This document shows, piece after piece, positions 1-6,952 of a stretch of DNA of 9,372 nucleotides. Under the pieces are notes generated by a model. That model saw only the letters and a program-made list of their open reading frames with translations. It was not told the DNA's origin and made no database searches. The first letter of the stretch is position 1; every line of letters begins with the position of its first letter. The stretch spans positions 1-9,372 of the forward strand of contig JALVYZ010000280.1 in the NCBI GenBank assembly GCA_027037705.1, read 5' to 3'. Origin of the DNA: a bacterium (GTDB lineage Bacteria; DYJV01; JALVYZ01). The position numbers were made by a program, and so were the translations under genes.

Positions 1-66
1 TAATTTTTCTAATTCTTCTTCATTGTTAATTTTTTTGTCAATAAAAATGATTTTTCCTTTTTTCAT
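1..66 (-). CDS. 5' end of a cobalamin-riboswitch-controlled gene, product unidentified (partial)
   Basis: Only the first 22 codons lie in the window, reading MKKGKIIFIDKKINNEEELE and then KL, with the rest beyond position 1. The start is an ATG at 66-64, preceded by a strong Shine-Dalgarno GGAGGTG (77-71) with 4 bases between, so the start is well supported. The visible peptide has a basic, beta-strand-like opening (KIIFI) and then a charged helix. It shows no signal peptide and no GAGPG motif of the cobalamin methyltransferases, so I cannot name it. The upstream B12 riboswitch implies a role in cobalamin synthesis or uptake, or a B12-independent substitute enzyme. That is inference from the control element, not from the protein. 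Confidence 0.75.
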   Translation of the reverse strand, partial: MKKGKIIFIDKKINNEEELEKL

Positions 67-72
67 TTTGCA

Positions 73-92
73 CCTCCAAAATTTTTTGGAGG
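73..92 (-). promoter_or_regulatory. Shine-Dalgarno-sequestering hairpin
   Basis: A perfect 9-bp inverted repeat (73-81 with 84-92) folds on the minus strand so that CCUCC (92-88) pairs with GGAGG (77-73). GGAGG is the ribosome-binding site of the gene starting at 66. The nominal loop is only 2 nt, so in practice the innermost pair opens and about 8 bp remain. In this state the ribosome site is closed. The 5' arm overlaps segment 89-104, which has an alternative partner at 186-201, so the hairpin can be opened by strand exchange. Seen: the repeat and its overlap with the SD. Inferred: translational control. Confidence 0.7.
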
Positions 93-118
93 CTAAAGGG
101 CAGGATTTATATCCAGGC

Positions 119-146
119 AAAAAAAAAGCCTGGCTAAACCAGGCTT
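119..146 (-). terminator. Intrinsic terminator of the cobalamin riboswitch
   Basis: On the minus strand AAGCCUGG (146-139) pairs with CCAGGCUU (133-126), giving an 8-bp stem with a 5-nt loop, followed at once by a run of nine U (127-119, sharing two bases with the stem). It sits between the B12 aptamer and the gene at 66, the place expected for an attenuator. An overlapping antiterminator pairing is possible with 186-199. The plus strand lacks a matching U-tract after this stem, so it acts only on minus-strand transcripts. Confidence 0.85.
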
Positions 147-180
147 ATATAATAGAAAGGATTTATTTTATTTCCCCTCT

Positions 181-215
181 ATTACCCTGGCCTTTAGCCT
201 CGAAGCCAAAGTAAC
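181..215 (-). promoter_or_regulatory. Switching segment: anti-antiterminator hairpin and antiterminator arm
   Basis: Immediately after the aptamer the minus-strand RNA can fold a hairpin: CUUUGGCU (211-204) with GGCUAAAG (199-192) plus G200, about 8 bp including G-U pairs and a UCGA loop. It can be extended by GUUA (215-212) with UAAU (184-181). The same 3' arm can instead pair with the terminator: GGCUAAA (199-193) with UUUAGCC (138-132), and CCAGG (190-186) with CCUGG (143-139), for 12 bp with a two-G bulge. These folds are mutually exclusive, which is the logic of a riboswitch expression platform. Which fold the ligand favours is inferred. Confidence 0.6.
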
Positions 216-216
216 G

Positions 217-386
217 AAATTTTTCAGGCAGGTCTCCTGGCTCGTAGCAACCTTTACTCGCCTTCCCATTAGGGTGAACCTAACAGTGGCATAATGAGTA
301 AAGGTTAGCGCTACTCACAGTGGCGGGCCCGCTGCCGATTTTCACGGCATTCCCTTTTAACCGCATTTTGCGGACCTGAAAAATTT
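217..386 (-). promoter_or_regulatory. Cobalamin (B12) riboswitch aptamer
   Basis: The minus strand carries the conserved core of the cobalamin riboswitch family. The B12 box GCCAGGAGACCUGCC lies at 241-227, GGGAAUGCCGUGAAAAUCGG at 354-335, and the GC-rich segment ending in CGCCACUGU runs to 317. The enclosing stem P1 is a perfect 12-bp match of 386-375 with 228-217. Inside the variable peripheral arm there is a perfect 11-bp stem, 306-296 with 259-249, and an optional small hairpin CCGC/GCGG near 374-360. The aptamer binds a cobalamin and normally switches the downstream gene off. It reads leftward into the terminator at 146-119 and the gene at 66. Subclass and preferred cobalamin form cannot be fixed by eye. 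Confidence 0.95.
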
Positions 387-420
387 ATTATAAAATTCTC
401 AAAGAACTTTATTTTTTTTT

Positions 421-450
421 ATCTATCTCATAAAAATTTTTTTTAGTCAA
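421..450 (-). promoter_or_regulatory. Candidate promoter of the riboswitch transcript
   Basis: Minus strand: -35 TTGACT (450-445, five of six consensus bases), a 17-nt spacer, then a weak -10 GATAGA (427-422) preceded by TG as in an extended -10. A start near 415 would include the whole 12-bp P1 stem. An alternative is the perfect TATAAT at 392-387, but it has no recognisable -35 and would start transcription near 380, cutting off half of P1. I therefore prefer the upstream site, with modest confidence. Confidence 0.45.
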
Positions 451-462
451 TGAAAAAATTAT

Positions 463-489
463 TAAAGTAAAAAAAATTTTATCCGATAA
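463..489 (+). promoter_or_regulatory. Sigma-28 (FliA) flagellar promoter of flaG
   Basis: TAAAGTAA (463-470), exactly 11 nt, then TCCGATAA (482-489). This matches the sigma-28 consensus TAAAGTTT-N11-GCCGATAA at 13 of 16 positions with the canonical spacing. It lies about 37 nt upstream of the flaG start, so transcription would begin near 496. Late flagellar genes are typically FliA-dependent, which agrees with the gene it faces. Confidence 0.88.
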
Positions 490-526
490 AAATCAGTGAA
501 GGAAAATAGAAAGAGAGGTGAATAAG

Positions 527-874
527 ATGGAAGTTCAAAAAATAGAAAATTTTAATGTCATTAATTATAACGATAAAAAAAATTTACAGGTAGATAACAA
601 TGCTTATAAAAGTAATTTACAAAAAAGGATGGAAAAAGATGTACATGTAGATGATAAGGAGTTGAAAAAAATAGAAAACAGAATAAATAATATAACGGCT
701 TCATTAAATTTTAAAATAGAATTTCAGCTTCACAAAGACTCAAAAAGGTTTTTTGTGAAAATTGTAGATAAAGATACAAAAAAGGTTATAAGAGAAATTC
801 CACCTGAACAACTTTTAGAGTTTTATGCAAATTTTGAGAAAATGTTAGGTTTATTATTCAATGGGAGAAGCTGA
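527..874 (+). CDS. flaG: FlaG family flagellar protein
   Basis: A 115-residue protein. The N-terminal half (about 1-50) is polar, Lys/Asn-rich and poorly conserved. The C-terminal half (about 57-112) is the FlaG domain, with the pattern LNFKIEFQLHKDSKRFFVKI, then VDKDTKKVIREIPPEQLLEF. FlaG is a small late flagellar protein linked in other bacteria to filament length and often found near flagellin and fliD. No signal peptide or membrane segment is seen. I chose ATG 527 because AGAGGTG (514-520) is the Shine-Dalgarno, 6 nt upstream. A GTG at 518 lies inside that site and is unlikely. The gene has its own sigma-28 promoter and stands alone, not followed by fliD or fliS. Its 3' end overlaps the opposing gene by 21 bp, with no clear terminator between. 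Confidence 0.9.
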   Translation: MEVQKIENFNVINYNDKKNLQVDNNAYKSNLQKRMEKDVHVDDKELKKIENRINNITASLNFKIEFQLHKDSKRFFVKIVDKDTKKVIREIPPEQLLEFYANFEKMLGLLFNGRS

Positions 875-1771
875 AGATTGTTTTATCATAATTATTTCAT
901 TTCCAACATCATTCCAATAAACTTCATCAAAAGCATTTTTTATAATTTTTATCCCTCTTCCATAAACATTAAAATTTATATCAGTTTCTAATTTTTTAAT
1001 ATATTCTTTCCAATTAAAACCATTACCTTGATCTTTAATTTTTACTTTAAAAATTTTTTTATCAAGATAAGAAGAAATAAAAATTTTTCTATCTTTATAT
1101 TTTGGATCAATTGATTTTTTTTCAATTTCTTTTGAAAATTCTTCAAATCCTTTTTCTTTTATTGATGAGTGAATTTCAAGATTTCCATGAATAAATGCAT
1201 TTGTTAGAGCTTCAATTATTGCTGTATGTAATATCTTGGTATTTGATGTAAAATTAAGTCCTTCAATATTTCTTATTATCATTTTTGCTATTGGAGCAAT
1301 CAAAGAAAGATTGTTATCTAAGATAAATTCGATACTTGACTTTTCCAATCTTTTTGCAGCTTCAATGAAATTTCCTTTTTCAATAGTATAAGTTTTTGCA
1401 TTAAAAATGGCTTTTTTAAAATCAGATAATTTAATTGGTTTTTGTATAAACTCATTAATACCTAATCTTAGAAGGTCATTTATAATTTCTTCACTAAGAA
1501 TATCTCCAGTCATTAAAACAATGTAATAATTTTCAGGATTTATATATCTCTTTTTTATTAAATCAATTCCTTTATATTTAGGTAAATTTTGATCTAAAAA
1601 AATTATATTAAAATTTTTACTTGATAAAGTTTCAGAAAGATTTTCAGGAGAGGTAATATAGCTACAAGGAATTCCCAAAATTTCTCCAAATTCTTTTAAG
1701 ATATTACAAATATCAATATCATCATCTATAATTAATGCACTTAATTGTTCTAAATAATTTTTTTTTCCCAT
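854..1771 (-). CDS. Response regulator receiver fused to RsbW-like (HATPase) kinase/anti-sigma domain
   Basis: A 305-residue soluble protein in two parts. Residues 10-125 form a CheY-like receiver: acidic cluster D16-D17-D18, phospho-acceptor D60 (FLDQNLP), T88 (LMTGD) and K111 (QKP), all standard. Residues 140-305 form a GHKL ATPase of the RsbW/serine-kinase type: N box EALTNAFIHGN with N191, G1 motif DQGNGF with D247, and glycine motif GRGIKII near 271-277. There is no histidine phosphoacceptor (DHp) domain, so it is not a normal histidine kinase. A likely role is phosphorylation-controlled partner switching or binding of an anti-anti-sigma factor; the target is unknown. ATG 1771 is the best start although no Shine-Dalgarno is visible; an in-frame TTG at 1843 would add 24 residues unlike the family. 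The stop lies inside flaG. Confidence 0.85.
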   Translation of the reverse strand: MGKKNYLEQLSALIIDDDIDICNILKEFGEILGIPCSYITSPENLSETLSSKNFNIIFLDQNLPKYKGIDLIKKRYINPENYYIVLMTGDILSEEIINDLLRLGINEFIQKPIKLSDFKKAIFNAKTYTIEKGNFIEAAKRLEKSSIEFILDNNLSLIAPIAKMIIRNIEGLNFTSNTKILHTAIIEALTNAFIHGNLEIHSSIKEKGFEEFSKEIEKKSIDPKYKDRKIFISSYLDKKIFKVKIKDQGNGFNWKEYIKKLETDINFNVYGRGIKIIKNAFDEVYWNDVGNEIIMIKQSSASPIE

Positions 1772-1799
1772 TGTTTTTTTATTTTTTTTTTGATATAAT
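1771..1799 (+). promoter_or_regulatory. Promoter of the rnr-helicase-leuS operon
   Basis: An extended -10 TGATATAAT (1791-1799, TATAAT at 1794-1799) with a -35-like TTGTTT at 1771-1776, separated by 17 nt. Transcription would start near 1806, leaving a leader of about 38 nt before the rnr ATG. The -35 overlaps the start codon of the divergent response-regulator gene. A weak opposing promoter may lie at 1843-1815 on the minus strand (TTGATT, 17 nt, TAAAAA). Confidence 0.7.
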
Positions 1800-1843
1800 T
1801 TACGATTCGAAATTTTTTTAACAGAAAAAATCGGAGAAATCAA

Positions 1844-3979
1844 ATGGAAATATACAAAAAAGATATTATTGAATTGTTAAAAAGAGAAAAACACCCATTA
1901 ACTTATAATGAAATTGTAAAATTTTTTAATATTACAGAGAAGAAAGATCAGAAGAAACTTAGAAAGCATTTAAGAGAGCTTGTAAAAAAAGGTAAAATTT
2001 TAAAAACAAAAATCAATACATTTTGTTTAATAGATGAAGCAAATTTAGTAACTGGTATTATCAAATTTACATCACATACAACAGCTAAGTTAATTCCTGA
2101 TGATAATAATGATTTTGAGTTTATATTGTTAAAACCAAAATCAATATTTGAAGCACTTGATGGTGATAGAGCAATTGTAAGAATAGATGAGATAAATAGA
2201 GATGGAATTCCAAAAGGTTCTGTTGTTGAAATTATTGAAAGGGGAAGAAAAGAAGTTGTTGGAATTTTTCAAAAAAATAAAAATTTTGGTTTTGTAGTAC
2301 CACTTGATAAAAAGATATACAAAGATTTTTACATTCCACCCAATAAAATAAATGAAGCCAAGAATAGCGACACAGTTCTTATTAAAATTTTACAATATCC
2401 AACTCGTTTTTTAAATCCTGTTGGTGAAGTTATTAAAATTTTGGGAAAATCTTCTGATTATAACACATTAATAACTTCAATAAATTTAAAGTATGGATTT
2501 AATGAAAAATTTTCTCAAAAAACATTAAAATATGTAGAAAAACTAAAAGAATCAGATATCTCTCAAATATCTAAAAAAAGAAAAGATTTAAGGAAAAAAA
2601 AATTTTTTACAATTGATGGAGAAGATGCAAAGGACTTTGACGATGCTGTTGCAATTGAAAAAAAAGATAATATTTATAAGCTTTATGTTTCAATAGCAGA
2701 TGTAGAACACTTTGTCCCTCAAAATTCAGCTATTGATAAAGATGCTTACCATAATGCAACTTCTGTTTACTATCCAGATCGAGTTAATCCAATGCTCCCT
2801 AAAAAATTGTCAAATAATTTGTGTAGTTTAAATCCTAATAAAGATAGATTATGTTTTACAGTTGAAATGGATATTAATTTTGAAGGAGAAGTTATATCTG
2901 CAAAGTTTTACAAATCTATTATAAAAAGTAAATTTAGAGCAATGTATCATAAAGCTAATGATGTTCTTGAAAGAGGTGAAAATTCAAAATTTTTTAAAGA
3001 GTATTTTGTAATTTATATAGATTTAAAAATAATGGAAGAACTTGCTGAAATTTTGAGAAATAAAAGACAAAGAGATGGAGGTATAGATTTTGATCTTCCT
3101 GAAACTAAGATTATTCTAACTCCAAAAGGAAAAGTTAAAGATGTTGTTTTAAGAGATAGAGGAGTTTCTGATAGAATTATTGAAGAATTTATGCTTGTGG
3201 CAAATGAATCTGTTGCTAAATTTATTTCTTCAAAAGATGTCCCTATGATTTACAGAATTCATGAGGAGCCAGACCTTGAAAAATTAGAAAAAGTTTTAAT
3301 TTTAGCAAATAATTTAGGAATAGAAATAGATTTTAAGAATTTTTCATCTTCTAACATTCAGTATTTACTTAATGAAGTGAAAGGAAAATCATTTGAAAAA
3401 TTGATAAATTTTTTAACTTTAAGAGCAATGAAGCAGGCAAAATATTCTTCTGACAATGTTGGACACTTTGCTTTAAGTAAAGAATTTTACACTCATTTTA
3501 CTTCTCCTATTAGAAGATATCCAGATTTAGTAAATCATAGAATTTTGAAAAAGGTAATTTCTAATCAAGCAAATAAAAAATATATAAAAAGATTAAATGA
3601 AACGTTATCAAAAATTGCCAATCATTGTTCAATAATGGAAAGAAAAGCTGTTGAAGCAGAGAGAGAAGTTGAAGAAATTAAAAAAATTGAATTTTTAAAA
3701 AATAGAGTTGGAGAAGAATTCTTAGCAACAATTACTGGAGTCACTTCTTTTGGATTTTTTGTTGAAATTGATAATTATTTAATAGAAGGTCTTGTCCCAA
3801 TAAGGAATTTAATTGATGATTACTATGTATATTTTGAAGATGAATATCTTTTGAGGGGCAAACATACAGGAAACTACTATAGGCTTGGAGATAGAGTTGA
3901 AGTAGTTTTAGAAAGAGTTGATAATATAGCAAAAGAAATAGATTTTCAAGTAAAGGGAAAAGTATATGATAGAATTTAA
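1844..3979 (+). CDS. rnr: Ribonuclease R (3'-5' exoribonuclease, RNB family)
   Basis: A 711-residue RNase II/R family protein, hydrolysing RNA 3' to 5' to nucleoside monophosphates and able to work through structured RNA. Order of domains: N-terminal winged helix (about 1-62, typical of RNase R rather than RNase II), two cold-shock/OB domains (about 65-200), catalytic RNB domain (about 245-575) and C-terminal S1 domain (about 623-707). The magnesium-binding aspartates are D258, D264, D266 and D267 in IDGEDAKDFDDAV. FTSPIRRYPDL at 552-562 is the second signature. The protein is shorter than E. coli RNase R (813) because it ends just after S1 and lacks the basic lysine-rich tail. Shine-Dalgarno GGAGA (1833-1837) lies 6 nt before the ATG. 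It is first in an operon with the SNF2 helicase and leuS. Confidence 0.96.
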   Translation: MEIYKKDIIELLKREKHPLTYNEIVKFFNITEKKDQKKLRKHLRELVKKGKILKTKINTFCLIDEANLVTGIIKFTSHTTAKLIPDDNNDFEFILLKPKSIFEALDGDRAIVRIDEINRDGIPKGSVVEIIERGRKEVVGIFQKNKNFGFVVPLDKKIYKDFYIPPNKINEAKNSDTVLIKILQYPTRFLNPVGEVIKILGKSSDYNTLITSINLKYGFNEKFSQKTLKYVEKLKESDISQISKKRKDLRKKKFFTIDGEDAKDFDDAVAIEKKDNIYKLYVSIADVEHFVPQNSAIDKDAYHNATSVYYPDRVNPMLPKKLSNNLCSLNPNKDRLCFTVEMDINFEGEVISAKFYKSIIKSKFRAMYHKANDVLERGENSKFFKEYFVIYIDLKIMEELAEILRNKRQRDGGIDFDLPETKIILTPKGKVKDVVLRDRGVSDRIIEEFMLVANESVAKFISSKDVPMIYRIHEEPDLEKLEKVLILANNLGIEIDFKNFSSSNIQYLLNEVKGKSFEKLINFLTLRAMKQAKYSSDNVGHFALSKEFYTHFTSPIRRYPDLVNHRILKKVISNQANKKYIKRLNETLSKIANHCSIMERKAVEAEREVEEIKKIEFLKNRVGEEFLATITGVTSFGFFVEIDNYLIEGLVPIRNLIDDYYVYFEDEYLLRGKHTGNYYRLGDRVEVVLERVDNIAKEIDFQVKGKVYDRI

Positions 3980-6941
3980 TGAGTTTTTATTAAAAGAAAA
4001 CCTTTTTGAATATTTAGTGAAAAATTCTAAAAGTAGTAACTATAAAAAGGCATTGCAAATATTTAATAATGAAAAATTAGAACAGGATAGTTTCTTGAAA
4101 AAGGAAGAAAATAAACTTAAGATTTTTACAAAGATTGTAAATCATGGGATAGATACTACATGTTATATTGATCTAAAAAATTTTGAATTTGATTCTAAAT
4201 GTTCAGAATGTAAAAATGATTTATGTGAACATGTTATTGCTTCATGTTTATATTTTTTAGAAAATTTTAAATTTGATTATTCAGTTCAGAAAATCTCTTT
4301 AAGAAACTTAATAAAAAGAAGTGAAGAAGCTGAAAGAATTAAAGGTTATGTTATAAAAGGAGATGAGCTAATTCCTGGCTTAATTGGAATTATAGAAGGA
4401 AAGTATCAGATAAAAAAATATCTAAAAGAAAGTGAGTTTGAAAAATTTGACGCATCAACTGTAGAATTTATCATTAATTATCAGGAAGAAAATTATCATT
4501 CTCCTAAATTTTTTATACAATCAAGAGGGAAAACTGTTATCCCATTAGAAATAGTAAATGATTATTGCAAGTTAATTATTCAACTTGAAAGAATCAGTGA
4601 CAAAGAATTAAAAATTAAAGGAAAAATAGATGGCAATGTTGCTTTTATCTTAAAAGGTTTTTTTAAAAGATATGTTATTTTTAAAGATGGAAAAGTAAAA
4701 ACTTTTCCAAGAGATTTGGAGTTAAGTGTGGTAGAAAGATTATTAGAAGGAGAAGGCGTAATTTCAACTGATGATTTGAATTTTGTAATATATTCTGAAC
4801 AATTTTTTAAAAGAATGAATGTTTTTATAGATAAAAATATTAAAGGTTTTAATGTAATTTTATCAAAACCTGAAATTGAAGCATATTTAGAAACAGAGAA
4901 AAGTCTATTAAAAGCTAAAATAGTATGTAAGTATAATAATCATGAAATGCAATTAATGTCAGAAAAAAGATTAATAAATGATACAATATTTTTTGTTCAC
5001 GACTTTGAATATAATCTCTACAATGAGATTATGAAAATAAAACCTTTTAGAACTGGATTAGTTTTTTATTTTACTAAAGAGCAGGCAATAACATTTATTG
5101 GAAAAATTCTTCATGAAAAATTTCCAGAAGTTAAAGTTTTCGGAGAAGAGAAATTAGTTAAATTTAAAATTTTAAAGCCAAAAAAGAAAATTTTACATAT
5201 TAAAACTTTTTCTTTTAATGAATGGTTTGGCATTGATGGGTGGCTTGATTTTGAAGATTTGAAAGTTTCCCTTTTTGATATTGTTAAGAGTATAAGAAAA
5301 GGCAAGAATTATGTCCAGATTAAAAAGGATGTTTATGCCACAATCCCAGATAAAGTTATTGAAAATGTAAAAAAACTTCTTGAAAATCCTTCAATTCAAT
5401 ATGATTCAAAGAAAAATGAATTAAAATCTTTAAAGCCTGAATTAATTAATTTTGATGAATTTTTAAAAGATTTAAGTGTAGAAGTTGAATATTCTAAAGA
5501 GTTAATAGAATTAAGAGAAAAACTAATAAATTTCAGAAAAATAAAAAAATACAAAATACCTGAACCTTTCAATTCATTGCTTAGAAATTATCAAAAAGAA
5601 GGAGTTTGGTGGCTTCTTTTTTTAAGAGATTACAATTTAAATGGGATTTTAGCTGATGAAATGGGACTTGGAAAAACTATTCAAGCTCTAACTTTACTAT
5701 CAATAGAGAAAAAAAATAGACCAAATTTAATAATAGTGCCTACCTCTTTAATTTTTAATTGGGAGAATGAAATAAAAAAATATTCATATAATTTCAATTA
5801 TTTAATATATTATGGAAAAAATAGAGAATTAGAATTAAAAAATATTCATAATTTTGATATTGTTTTAACTACATATAACGTTGCAAGAATTGATTTTGAA
5901 AAATTAAAAGATTTAGAATTTAATTACATCATTTTAGATGAATCTCAATATATTAAAAATCCTACTTCAATAATATCAAAATATCTCACAAAATTTAAAG
6001 CAAAACATAAACTTGCTCTAACTGGTACTCCACTTGAAAATAATTTAAATGAATTATGGAGCCAATTTAACTTTTTATTGCCTGGATTTTTAGGGGATTT
6101 AGCATCATTTCTGAAAGAATATTCAAATAAAGAAAATTTAGAAAATTTAAAGAAAAAGATAAAACCATTAATTCTAAGAAGAAAGAAGGAAGATGTTCTT
6201 CAGGAACTTCCACCGAAAAATGAGATAGTTCATCATTATGAAATGAATGAAGAACAGAAGCAATTTTATGATGCTGTTAGGACATTCTATCTTGAAAGAA
6301 TATTTAAACAGATAGAACTTGTAGGGATTAATAAGTCTTACAATTTTATAATTGAAGGACTATTAAGGTTAAGACAGATATGCTGTCACCCTGTTTTATC
6401 AAATTTTGAATATGACAATTTAAGTAAAATAAAATCTTCAAAATTTGAGAATTTTAAAAAATTACTTATAAGCTTAGTTGAAAAAGATCGTAAAATTTTA
6501 GTATATTCTCAATTTGTGCAGATGTTAAAAATTATGAAAAAATGGCTTAAGACAAAAGGGATAAATTATGAATATCTTGATGGTCATACAAAAAATAGAT
6601 TTGAAAAAGTAAAAAATTTTCAGGAAAATAATGATATAAAAGTTTTTTTAATTAGCATCAAAGCAGGAGGAGTTGGATTAAATCTTACAAGTGCAGATAA
6701 TGTTATAATATATGATCCTTGGTGGAATCCAGCTGTAGAGAATCAGGCAATAGATAGGACTCATAGAATTGGTCAGACTAAAAAAGTTTTTGTTTATAAA
6801 CTTATTATGAAAGACTCTATAGAAGAGAAAGTTTTACATTTACAAAAAAATAAAAAAGAGTTATTTGATGACATCCTTGAAGAAGGGACTTCTTCAATAA
6901 AAAAATTGACAAAAGAAGATTTAGAATACCTTTTTGGATAG
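3966..6941 (+). CDS. SWIM zinc finger, SNF2/SWI2-family helicase-like ATPase
   Basis: A 991-residue protein. Near the N terminus a SWIM-type zinc site is formed by C79, C82, C87 and H89 ([11 protein letters not shown]). Residues about 100-520 are a divergent region resembling the SNF2-associated segment of bacterial homologues, seen only by position and length. The ATPase core follows: Walker A DEMGLGKT (564-571, K570), Walker B variant DESQ (658-661) where DEAH or DEAQ is common, motif [12 protein letters not shown], and a C-terminal helicase lobe with motif [13 protein letters not shown] (927-937). Such enzymes translocate on double-stranded DNA and remodel protein-DNA complexes; the family includes RapA/HepA, which recycles RNA polymerase. 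The specific target here is unknown. The ATG at 3966 overlaps the rnr stop by 14 bp, with AAAGGGA (3952-3958) as ribosome site inside rnr, indicating translational coupling. Confidence 0.93.
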   Translation: MIEFNEFLLKENLFEYLVKNSKSSNYKKALQIFNNEKLEQDSFLKKEENKLKIFTKIVNHGIDTTCYIDLKNFEFDSKCSECKNDLCEHVIASCLYFLENFKFDYSVQKISLRNLIKRSEEAERIKGYVIKGDELIPGLIGIIEGKYQIKKYLKESEFEKFDASTVEFIINYQEENYHSPKFFIQSRGKTVIPLEIVNDYCKLIIQLERISDKELKIKGKIDGNVAFILKGFFKRYVIFKDGKVKTFPRDLELSVVERLLEGEGVISTDDLNFVIYSEQFFKRMNVFIDKNIKGFNVILSKPEIEAYLETEKSLLKAKIVCKYNNHEMQLMSEKRLINDTIFFVHDFEYNLYNEIMKIKPFRTGLVFYFTKEQAITFIGKILHEKFPEVKVFGEEKLVKFKILKPKKKILHIKTFSFNEWFGIDGWLDFEDLKVSLFDIVKSIRKGKNYVQIKKDVYATIPDKVIENVKKLLENPSIQYDSKKNELKSLKPELINFDEFLKDLSVEVEYSKELIELREKLINFRKIKKYKIPEPFNSLLRNYQKEGVWWLLFLRDYNLNGILADEMGLGKTIQALTLLSIEKKNRPNLIIVPTSLIFNWENEIKKYSYNFNYLIYYGKNRELELKNIHNFDIVLTTYNVARIDFEKLKDLEFNYIILDESQYIKNPTSIISKYLTKFKAKHKLALTGTPLENNLNELWSQFNFLLPGFLGDLASFLKEYSNKENLENLKKKIKPLILRRKKEDVLQELPPKNEIVHHYEMNEEQKQFYDAVRTFYLERIFKQIELVGINKSYNFIIEGLLRLRQICCHPVLSNFEYDNLSKIKSSKFENFKKLLISLVEKDRKILVYSQFVQMLKIMKKWLKTKGINYEYLDGHTKNRFEKVKNFQENNDIKVFLISIKAGGVGLNLTSADNVIIYDPWWNPAVENQAIDRTHRIGQTKKVFVYKLIMKDSIEEKVLHLQKNKKELFDDILEEGTSSIKKLTKEDLEYLFG

Positions 6942-6949
6942 GAGGAGGA
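6941..6949 (+). promoter_or_regulatory. Strong ribosome-binding site of leuS
   Basis: GGAGGAGGA starts on the last base of the helicase stop codon and ends 3 nt before ATG 6953; the first GGAGG gives a conventional 7-nt spacing. It fixes the leuS start and shows that leuS is read from the same transcript as the two upstream genes. Confidence 0.85.
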
Positions 6950-6952
6950 AAA

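Noticed and set aside
23-214. Plus-strand open frame of 63 codons across the riboswitch platform
   Set aside because: It runs antisense through the terminator and Shine-Dalgarno hairpin, has no ribosome site and low-complexity content; the minus-strand reading explains the region fully.
387-392. Perfect TATAAT on the minus strand as the riboswitch promoter
   Set aside because: No -35 at the right distance, and a start near 380 would remove half of the perfect 12-bp P1 stem; kept only as an alternative.
401-480. A/T homopolymer runs as a replication origin or slippage site
   Set aside because: Such runs occur throughout this AT-rich window; no DnaA-box cluster or iterons are visible.
518-526. 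GTG start for flaG at 518
   Set aside because: The GTG is part of the Shine-Dalgarno AGAGGTG; ATG 527 has the correct spacing from it.
1772-1843. N-terminal extension of the response regulator from TTG 1843
   Set aside because: No ribosome site, Lys/Asn-rich residues unlike receiver proteins, and the stretch contains the rnr promoter and leader.
3741-3932. Minus-strand open frame within rnr
   Set aside because: Shadow of the S1 domain coding sequence; no ribosome site and no recognisable protein.
5111-5305. Minus-strand open frame within the helicase gene
   Set aside because: Antisense shadow of a strongly supported gene.
6942-6952. T-box or leader regulation of leuS
   Set aside because: Only 11 bp separate the helicase stop from leuS, leaving no room for a leader; control must come from the operon promoter.
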